From assembly GCF_029688735.1 (NCBI RefSeq), contig NZ_JARULD010000004.1, forward strand, positions 215,058 through 279,057: DNA of 64,000 nt. Reading direction: 5' to 3'. Under the pieces are notes generated by a model. That model had not been told where the DNA came from and did no database searches. It saw nothing but the letters and a program-made list of their open reading frames with translations. Position 1 is the stretch's first letter. Each line of letters opens with the position of its first letter. A program made the translations under genes and the position numbers. The stretch is from Qipengyuania flavescens (GTDB lineage Bacteria > Pseudomonadota > Alphaproteobacteria > Sphingomonadales > Sphingomonadaceae). This document shows, in pieces, positions 47,755 to 54,735 of the stretch.

Positions 47755-48642
47755 CTACGTGGCAGCGTCCAGCGTGCCCGCGGCCACGATGTTATGGAAC
47801 TCGGCGAGGATCTCAGGATGCTTGTCTTGGACATAGGCCGATATCGCATCGTTCGCGATGAGGCGTTCGACATAGCGCGATGCCAGGACGAGATGGAGGA
47901 CATCGTCGCCGAATGTGGCTTCGACTGCCCGGAAGTCCTTGTTTAGGGATTCGAGCTCCCGTTCCATCCGCGCCATCTGTTCGGGCGTAACGCCCTTTAC
48001 CCTCTTCGGCCGTTCAGGCCTGGCGAGGTCTTCCTGTCTGGTCGCTGCGAGGATGGCCTTCGCATAGGTGGCGGTGAAATTGTTCATCGATGCCATCAGC
48101 TCAGCGGTGGCGAACTGCCGCTCCGGCTTCATCCTGCGCAAGGTATCGAAGACCTGCGGATTGACTGGGCGATCCTTCAGGATGTCGACCGCTTCTGGAG
48201 CGATGCCGTCCAGCAGCTTGCTCCGGCGTTGGACCAGCTTCGCATCGATCCCGAGCGCGGCGGCGATCATGCTGGCAGGAACGCCGCGATCGAGCGCCCG
48301 CTGGATCATGTAATGTTCCTGGACGGTCGCAAGCCGGTTCACCCGCTTGTTGTAGGTGAAGGCCTCGTCGTCATGGGCGATGATGCATGGCGCGGTCGCT
48401 TTTCCCTCTTCCATGATGGCATGCAGCCGCAGATGCCCATCCAGCAGCAAGTTTCGACCCGAGGAGTCCGCCTTGGTTACCGCGAGTGGCTCGATTACTC
48501 CTATTTTCTTTATGGAGGTTGCGATCCTCGCATATTTCCTCGAGCCGGTTATGCGTGCCGTCATGGGCCGCAACGGCAGCAGGCTTTCCACGGGAAGGTC
48601 GAGCACCTTCTGTTCGAACGATATACGTATTGCTTCGCTCAT
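47755..48642 (-). CDS. RepB-like ParB family protein (trio member 3)
   Basis: A 295-residue ParB-family protein. The ParB/Srx-like N-terminal domain has TARITGSRKYARIATSIKKI, LAVTKADSSGRNLLLDGHLR and VNRLATVQEHYMIQRALDRG; the HTH follows (VPASMIAAALGIDAKLVQRR). The C-terminal part (MKPERQFATAELMASMNNFT, VTPEQMARMERELESLNKDF) matches the RepB C-terminal domain. Classical ParB boxes (GERR) are weak, DGHLR here. No ParA, RepA or RepC is present, so I do not infer plasmid partitioning. It starts 1 bp after the ParB gene stops, as the third gene of the recombinase-ParB-RepB set. Confidence 0.8.
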   Translation of the reverse strand: MSEAIRISFEQKVLDLPVESLLPLRPMTARITGSRKYARIATSIKKIGVIEPLAVTKADSSGRNLLLDGHLRLHAIMEEGKATAPCIIAHDDEAFTYNKRVNRLATVQEHYMIQRALDRGVPASMIAAALGIDAKLVQRRSKLLDGIAPEAVDILKDRPVNPQVFDTLRRMKPERQFATAELMASMNNFTATYAKAILAATRQEDLARPERPKRVKGVTPEQMARMERELESLNKDFRAVEATFGDDVLHLVLASRYVERLIANDAISAYVQDKHPEILAEFHNIVAAGTLDAAT

Positions 48643-48643
48643 C

Positions 48644-49516
48644 TCATGCCTCCGCGAGGCCGAGCCGTTCAGCGATTGGCTGCGGTAGAGTGGTCATTCC
48701 TTCGGCTCGCAAGAGCGCGACGAAATGATCCTCGGCCAGTAGGCGACCCATCGCCGAAGTGATGAACGCAAGGCGCCCTTGTGCCAGTCCTGCTTTCTTG
48801 AGCAACTGGCGTTGCCGATCGACTTCCTTCTGATAGGCGCGTACCAGTGCCGCGGAGGTCGGAGCGGCGGTTCGCGGCTTGCCGGTCCTGATGCTCTTGA
48901 TGCCTTTACCGATCAGATTGCGGTCATCGACTATACGGCGGATGGCGAGGATCTGATCGCCCGGAAGGCTTCCGTTCTCGTAGGCCTCGGTCAGCGCGCG
49001 CTGCACGTCCTCGTCGTCGGCCTTGGATATCTCGGCGGCGATCGTGTGCGGGATAATGCCGCGCTCGACGGCATCGAGCAGGCGTTCCTCTCCCCGTTCG
49101 AGCAGGCCGACGATCGAATGCACATATTCTGCACTGAAACCGATCTTCTCACCGATTGCAGAATGCGTGTAGCCCTGCTCGCGTAGACGTCCGACCTCCC
49201 GGATGAGTTCGAGTGGTGAAAGATTTCGCCGGGCGAGGTTCTCGACCAGGCTCATGACGAAGCACTCCTCGCGGGTCGCATCGACGATCATTGCGGGGAT
49301 CATGGATTGGCCGAGCTTCTCGAATGCTTCCTTCCGCCCTTGCCCACAGACGAGTTCGTAGCCGTTGCCAACTTCCGCTCTGCGGACCGTGATCGGGCGT
49401 TTCAGTCCGACCTTCGCTATGCTGTCGACCAGTTCTTCGAAGATGCGCTTGTTGCGCGCCCTCGGATTGAGGACCTCTATCGTTTTGATCGGAATGCTGA
49501 TGATCTCGCCGTTCAT
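48644..49516 (-). CDS. ParB-like protein (trio member 2)
   Basis: A 290-residue ParB/KorB-type protein. Starting MNGEIISIPIKTIEVLNPRA, it has the ParB domain signatures VGNGYELVCGQGRKEAFEKL, FVMSLVENLARRNLSPLELI and an HTH (EQGYTHSAIGEKIGFSAEYV). GQGRKEAF stands where canonical ParB has GERRxRA, so CTP binding may differ. Its ATG overlaps the recombinase stop (ATGA), and its own stop lies next to the repB-like ATG, so all three are translated as one unit. Its role in the trio is unknown: it may be an architectural or regulatory partner of the recombinase. Confidence 0.85.
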   Translation of the reverse strand: MNGEIISIPIKTIEVLNPRARNKRIFEELVDSIAKVGLKRPITVRRAEVGNGYELVCGQGRKEAFEKLGQSMIPAMIVDATREECFVMSLVENLARRNLSPLELIREVGRLREQGYTHSAIGEKIGFSAEYVHSIVGLLERGEERLLDAVERGIIPHTIAAEISKADDEDVQRALTEAYENGSLPGDQILAIRRIVDDRNLIGKGIKSIRTGKPRTAAPTSAALVRAYQKEVDRQRQLLKKAGLAQGRLAFITSAMGRLLAEDHFVALLRAEGMTTLPQPIAERLGLAEA

Positions 49517-51093
49517 GCTGCCCGTCCGATCGGGTGGCGCCTGAGCATGTGATATAGAGGATCGAGATCGTCGGTGCGATACGCGTCCAGAGCGATGCCG
49601 TTCTCCTCGCCCATCCGCATCGTTGCCAGTCGCCCGACGTCGAGCCACGGCAGGAGGTAATAGTCGCGGACGGTTCGGTTATCCGGGTTCATCCTGACGG
49701 CGAGAGTGATGTCGGGTCGGTGCCTGCTATCGAAGCGCAGCTTCCAGCGAAGCGACCCGGCAGCGGTTTCGGTACAACGGATCATGACGAGCGAGATTGA
49801 TATCTCACCGTTGGCCACGATGATATCGGTCTGGGGATCGACCTCAATGCCTATGGCCATTTCGCGGATGCGCTCGACTGTATGTTCGAACGCATCACGC
49901 TGCAGAAGCCGCAGCACACGGTTGGTTTCGAGGTAGCGATAGTCGCGATCGGGCGTATAGCCGATCAGCTGGTATGCCCGCACGAGGCTGCCGAACCTAT
50001 GCCGATACGCGGCAGTGGATGGCATCTCGTCGTCTTCGTCGATCAACAGCCCCGATAGTTCACCTCTCGATGCCAAGAGGTTCGACAGCATGGCGAGCAG
50101 CTCGTCGTCGGTGAAGCGCCGCGCCCGCGCAGCTAGGATCGCCTGTGCCGCATCGAACAGCTCGCGATCGATGATTGCCGCGAATGCACCGTCCCCTCGC
50201 ACCCACATCTCCGGCTCGTTGACGACCCGTTTGCGCTTCAGCTTATTGGAGATGCGGTTGTAGACGTTGTTCCCGATGTATTTCTCGTTGATGAGGATCT
50301 GCCGGACCGTTGCCCTGGTCCATGTGCGCCCGAGGTCGGTAGTGACGCCTTCGTGGTTCAGTATCTCGGCGATCTCGCGTTCGGAGTGGCGCTGCAGAAC
50401 GAACATGCGGTAGATCCGTTCAACGGTCCTGACCTCGTCTTCCGGGCCCGGGACGAGAATCACCCGATCCGTCTGAAGGCTTTTGTGCTCGCCGCGTGCC
50501 AGAGGGGCCTTCGGTTCGTCCCGCTCGTTCACGAGATGGCGACGCAAACCATAACCAGCGGGGCCTCCCTGACGGTAACCGAGCCGGATCAGGCGGCATT
50601 GTCCCGTAAAAACCTTGGCAGAGAGTTCGCGGCTGTATTCTCCTGCCATCGCCCGCTTGATGTTTTTCATGACAGTGGACGGCAGGCTGCCGTCGTTGTC
50701 GAACTGCTCTGCGCAGTAATGGATGTTGATGCCGCGCTCGCGGCAGATGAATTCGTAGTATGCGCTTTCGTCGGCATCCTGGAAGCGGCCCCACCGACTG
50801 ATGTCGTAGACGAGGATAGCCTCGTAATCGGCACGCCCTTGTTGGACATCGTCGATGAGGCGCTTGAGCGAATCCCGTCCTGCGATGCTGAGGCCGCTGC
50901 GTCCTTCGTCGGCATAGGTCCTGACGATCTCGAAATTCCGTCGCGCGGCGTAGGCTTCGATGATCTCGGCCTGGTTCTCGGTCGAATAGCGCTGATGGTC
51001 TGTAGACATGCGCACGTATTGCGCTGCCCTTGTCTTCGTCTTTTTTCCTTCTGCTTCCATCTTGCCTGGCACCGGGTCTAGTGAGTCGGGCAT
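49513..51093 (-). CDS. Large serine recombinase with atypical C-terminal domain (trio member 1)
   Basis: A ~526-residue large serine recombinase. The catalytic resolvase domain has AAQYVRMSTDHQRYSTENQA (nucleophile Ser in RMST), FEIVRTYADEGRSGLSIAG and ILVYDISRWGRFQDADESAY; the recombinase domain follows (GLRRHLVNERDEPKAPL ... NEKYIGNNVYNRISNK). The usual zinc-ribbon cysteines (CxxC) are absent. Instead the C-terminus contains PSTAAYRHRFGSLVRAYQLI, similar to homing-endonuclease-associated repeats. ATG 51093 has GGGAG upstream; ATG 51060 would shorten it by 11 residues. The ATGA overlap with parB supports an operon. Confidence 0.88.
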   Translation of the reverse strand: MPDSLDPVPGKMEAEGKKTKTRAAQYVRMSTDHQRYSTENQAEIIEAYAARRNFEIVRTYADEGRSGLSIAGRDSLKRLIDDVQQGRADYEAILVYDISRWGRFQDADESAYYEFICRERGINIHYCAEQFDNDGSLPSTVMKNIKRAMAGEYSRELSAKVFTGQCRLIRLGYRQGGPAGYGLRRHLVNERDEPKAPLARGEHKSLQTDRVILVPGPEDEVRTVERIYRMFVLQRHSEREIAEILNHEGVTTDLGRTWTRATVRQILINEKYIGNNVYNRISNKLKRKRVVNEPEMWVRGDGAFAAIIDRELFDAAQAILAARARRFTDDELLAMLSNLLASRGELSGLLIDEDDEMPSTAAYRHRFGSLVRAYQLIGYTPDRDYRYLETNRVLRLLQRDAFEHTVERIREMAIGIEVDPQTDIIVANGEISISLVMIRCTETAAGSLRWKLRFDSRHRPDITLAVRMNPDNRTVRDYYLLPWLDVGRLATMRMGEENGIALDAYRTDDLDPLYHMLRRHPIGRAA

Positions 51094-51135
51094 TTCTCCC
51101 GATGAACCCGTTCGGCATAAGGGGAGTATGGTGGA

Positions 51136-51522
51136 ATGTCTTTTTCGACGGATGACCGAAAACTTCGCGGTGAAAACGGAAATCGGTTTCCGATCGATCC
51201 CGCTGCGGAAACGGGAGCGTTGCTGGCGGAGGTGGTGGCAGAGGCTTTGAAGGCGGACTTCGGCACCATACCATCCCATGTGAAGCATCTGGCGCGTCTG
51301 ACCGGAACCAATGAACGGACGGTCCACAACTGGCTGCTGGCTCGCAATGGACCCAGTGGCACGGCGCTCGTCGTCCTCATGCGTCACTCGGATGCGGTGA
51401 CCGAGGCTGTTCTTGCGTTAGCAAATCGCAACGAACATTCCGCGGCGATCAGACTTATGAAGATGAAGAACATTGTTCGCACCAAGGCGCTGGAGCTCGT
51501 AGAGTGTCTGGGTCCAGTATGA
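51136..51522 (+). CDS. Small HTH regulator divergent from the recombinase operon
   Basis: A 128-residue protein whose centre reads IPSHVKHLARLTGTNERTVH then NWLLARNGPSGTALVVLMRH, a helix-turn-helix with a following recognition-helix-like stretch. The C-terminus (VTEAVLALANRNEHSAAIRL) is helical. It starts 42 bp from the divergent recombinase start, so both share a regulatory region; autoregulation or control of the recombinase operon is likely (inferred). I do not recognise the family name with certainty. Confidence 0.7.
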   Translation: MSFSTDDRKLRGENGNRFPIDPAAETGALLAEVVAEALKADFGTIPSHVKHLARLTGTNERTVHNWLLARNGPSGTALVVLMRHSDAVTEAVLALANRNEHSAAIRLMKMKNIVRTKALELVECLGPV

Positions 51523-51611
51523 AGCTTTTACTGGGAGAGGCTCTGCGTCCAAAGACATGGATTGTGAGCGCTTAGCTGTCCTGCCCTTCTCCACGACCCG
51601 ATCCTGCACGA

Positions 51612-54600
51612 TCAATCCTTTGTCTTGATCAGCTTTTCGAGCTTCGGCTTGTCGATGTTCACGCCGAGTGGCTTTACCACATCCTGCGCTGCCTCGAGCA
51701 TGATAGTGCGGTTTTCCTTGTCCCAGTGTGCCCAGAACAGTCGCGAGAGATAGTGGCTTGCGATTGTGTAGCGAAGGAAGCTGGCGCGCGGCAGAGCCTT
51801 CATGCTTTCCTTCAGGAACTTCCTGCCGCTCTTGGGCATCAGGTCGACCATCCAGGATGCCTTTATCAACGTCTCCAGCTTGCCTTCGACCTCCGACTTG
51901 TCGACGCTCATGTAGAGGGCCGGGTGCCGGGCCTGTTCCGCAAGATATCCGAATATTTGCCGAATGGGCTGCGCGAGGATTGCGTATTCCATCACGTCGA
52001 TGATGCTTCCGACGAACCTACGCCGATCGTCGATCTCATCTGGGAAATCTGTAGCGTTCAAGGCCTTGTCTGTGGTCAGATTCTCCTTCATCTTGTCGAA
52101 GTCAATTTCGAGGTTGATGCGACTCCACTCGTCCAGCGCGACTGCCGCACCATCGACCACCTTGGCGCTGAGGTCACGCTTCTCCTTTGCCTCGAGATGC
52201 TCGGCTCCCTGACCCAGCAGGACGACCGCTCTGGTCCACGCTGCACCAAGCCTGTCCAGATTCTCAAAGCGCTTACTGACGGCCTCGTCGTCATCGTCGG
52301 CGAACTGCTTGCCCGCTTCCTCGCGGACCTGTTCGGACACGTCCAGCATCTGCTGCTTCTGCTCGGCGTTGCGCGACCCTTCGCGCACCGCCTTCGCGGC
52401 GTTCTTGAGCCGCTCTCTCATCCTATCGGTGGCCTCGGTGCGCCTGATTGCAATCGGCGAGATCTCTTCAGAAAGCATGATGTTGTCGCCGGGATTTAGC
52501 TTCTTCAGATCGTCCGTGGCGGCCTTCAGCGTTTCGATGACGGCCTGCACTATCTCGTCGGACGCTCCGATCTCTGCGTAGAGTTCGAAGGCCGGATAGT
52601 CGAATGGCTCGGCCATCTGGAAGTAGCGCGATGCCAGGCTGGGATGATCATGCAGTTCTTGAGCGAGAAGGTAGGATTCGATGAAGGGAAGCGATATCTG
52701 CGCGCGCCCCTGTTCGAAGTGCATGATGCCATTGTCGACGAAATCGTTGACGAACTGCAATGGCTTGATCTGAAAGTCGTGCCTATCGGCAAATTCCTTG
52801 GCGAACGTGACCAGTTCGGCTTCATCGAAATTACGCTTCTCCAAGCGCATTTCTACGACGAGCTTGCGCAGGAACCTCTCGCGCGTGGTGCGGCCGAGAT
52901 TTATGTCGGCTTGATCACCAGCGACGAGGAAGGTCAGGAAACCCACCACGGCCAGCTGGATCAGCTCGGACCGGCGATTGGCGTTGAGCAATGCCGTGAG
53001 CGTCTCCTTCGGGATCCCAGCGAAGTAGGTGGGATGGGCATCCAGACGGAAGTTGTCGAAGGTCTTGTAGAGCCTGTTTGCGATCACTTCGGATTCCTGG
53101 CAGCCCATCTGGAAGTTCTTCTCGAGGAAGAGCGCTATCTCCAGAAAAGAGACCTTTCCGGCGTCGTATGGAGCCGCAGCGGAACGGTTCATAAACGACG
53201 TCTCGCCGATCAGAGCGTCATCGCCGCGGCTCACGAATAGGAACCGGGCATCGGGATACATGTCGCACTGCTCGAGAATGGTGTCGATCCTGTGCTTTGA
53301 CGAAAAGGGCATATTCTCGACGACGAAAACCATCTTGACGCCATCCGTCTGCTTCAGCTTGTCGAGGTCGACCGCCGCCGCGCTCGCGAAGGTATCCTGC
53401 TTGCCGCGGATGGCATCGCCGTCGATGACGATCGGGACGGCCTGGAGACCGTCGATCTCGCAGGTGAGAAGGTCCGCGGCGACCACCCAGGGCAGGCTCT
53501 TGTCGGGATAGGAACGTGGAATGTTGATCAGCGTGCGTTCGCGCGTCTTGAGCACCTCGCGCACGTCGATCGCCTCCTGCTGCGCATCGACTGGATCGCC
53601 CGATTGAGGCGTCTTTCGAATACGCGGGACAGGTAGGCGATACCCCTTCTCCTGCAGCTTGTATTCGGGAGACAGACGTCTGAGAGTCTCATCGATCTCC
53701 GCCTCGATCGTCTGCATGACCTGCTTCAGAGGAACGTCCGTTTCATCCTCGACCCCCAGGTCGAGAAGGTCGTCTCCGGATCCGCGCAGCTCGAGAAGGG
53801 CGCGTTGGAAGTAAGGGTTGGCAGTGATGTTGAGGTGCAGGAAACTCGCTGCATTTGCCGCCGCCAATTTCCTTACTGTGCCCTTGGTTGCTTCTTCCAG
53901 CTTGGTCTTGTTGCCGTCCGCGTAGTCGGAGATACCGCGGATCGTCATCGCGGGTTTGTCGTCACGGAATTTCGCTTGCGAGAACACACCTCCTGACTCG
54001 GTCTCGATCGCGAGAAGTGCACGTTCGACACCTTTCAGCTTCTTGTTGTAGAGCGCGCTCTTGTCGACCATTCCACATACGATCGTGCCGTCCTTGGTGG
54101 TCGTCCTTCCAATTTGTTCAAAGGTCTCGCCGCGGCTGGGGACCTCATCGGGTATGCCCTTCGTTGCGATCGCCTCTCGCTCCTGCTGCCAAGCGTCATA
54201 CACGGGAATGAGCTGCGGTTGCGTTCGCATGAAGTTGAACGCCCGCGTGAAGCGCGTCGGCGTCGAATAGTGGGTGGGCGAGAACTCGATATCGAGAGCC
54301 TTGCCGTCGTCGATGTCCACCACCTTGTTGTTGTCGAGTACGTCAGCAATGTGTCCGCTGTAGCAGACGTCGGCGAGATCGAGATCATTGCTGATCCCGC
54401 CAGCGATCCCGAGGCACACCGTAAGGCCGATATCGAAGTGCTCGTGCAGATATTGCGTGGCGTTCGTGGCATGACGGTTGCCCATCGACGACTGCTGAAT
54501 GACGATCATGCGCACGTCCGCATGGCCACTCTCGACTACATGGCACCAGACCGTATCGGTTCCTCTATTCTCGGTGGGCGGGAACTGATTGATCAGTTGG

Positions 54601-54671
54601 AGCAACTCGTCCTCGAGGGGCACCACGAGGCCGATGTCGAAATAATCGCGATTGTTGGGCTTATCGTTCAT
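51612..54671 (-). CDS. Nucleoside-phosphorylase-like domain fused to STAND/NACHT-like region (putative defence protein)
   Basis: A 1019-residue protein. Residues ~10-285 form a PNP/MTA-SAH-nucleosidase-like domain: VCLGIAGGISNDLDLADVCY and LAIETESGGVFSQAKFRDDK with MTIRGISDYADG keep the Glu and Asp that bind ribose and purine in that family. From ~350 to ~480 there is a STAND-like segment in which LINIPRSYPDKSLPWV stands where a P-loop GxxxxGKS is expected; only KS remains. VKMVFVVENMP may be the Walker B analogue. Residues 500-1019 are helical with a Glu/Lys-rich coiled region (REGSRNAEQKQQMLDVSEQV). PNP-STAND fusions are known or predicted anti-phage proteins; here the sensing mechanism is open. 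Confidence 0.75.
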   Translation of the reverse strand: MNDKPNNRDYFDIGLVVPLEDELLQLINQFPPTENRGTDTVWCHVVESGHADVRMIVIQQSSMGNRHATNATQYLHEHFDIGLTVCLGIAGGISNDLDLADVCYSGHIADVLDNNKVVDIDDGKALDIEFSPTHYSTPTRFTRAFNFMRTQPQLIPVYDAWQQEREAIATKGIPDEVPSRGETFEQIGRTTTKDGTIVCGMVDKSALYNKKLKGVERALLAIETESGGVFSQAKFRDDKPAMTIRGISDYADGNKTKLEEATKGTVRKLAAANAASFLHLNITANPYFQRALLELRGSGDDLLDLGVEDETDVPLKQVMQTIEAEIDETLRRLSPEYKLQEKGYRLPVPRIRKTPQSGDPVDAQQEAIDVREVLKTRERTLINIPRSYPDKSLPWVVAADLLTCEIDGLQAVPIVIDGDAIRGKQDTFASAAAVDLDKLKQTDGVKMVFVVENMPFSSKHRIDTILEQCDMYPDARFLFVSRGDDALIGETSFMNRSAAAPYDAGKVSFLEIALFLEKNFQMGCQESEVIANRLYKTFDNFRLDAHPTYFAGIPKETLTALLNANRRSELIQLAVVGFLTFLVAGDQADINLGRTTRERFLRKLVVEMRLEKRNFDEAELVTFAKEFADRHDFQIKPLQFVNDFVDNGIMHFEQGRAQISLPFIESYLLAQELHDHPSLASRYFQMAEPFDYPAFELYAEIGASDEIVQAVIETLKAATDDLKKLNPGDNIMLSEEISPIAIRRTEATDRMRERLKNAAKAVREGSRNAEQKQQMLDVSEQVREEAGKQFADDDDEAVSKRFENLDRLGAAWTRAVVLLGQGAEHLEAKEKRDLSAKVVDGAAVALDEWSRINLEIDFDKMKENLTTDKALNATDFPDEIDDRRRFVGSIIDVMEYAILAQPIRQIFGYLAEQARHPALYMSVDKSEVEGKLETLIKASWMVDLMPKSGRKFLKESMKALPRASFLRYTIASHYLSRLFWAHWDKENRTIMLEAAQDVVKPLGVNIDKPKLEKLIKTKD

Positions 54672-54735
54672 GCTCTGATCTTATCCACCAGCTTTTCCTC
54701 AGGCAATCGTTCCGTTATTGTTCTGCTCAGCTGGT

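Noticed and set aside
47755..51093. Plasmid replication/partition locus (repABC-like)
   Set aside because: RepB-like and ParB genes are present, but there is no ParA/RepA or RepC and no origin-like repeats; the neighbouring gene is a serine recombinase.
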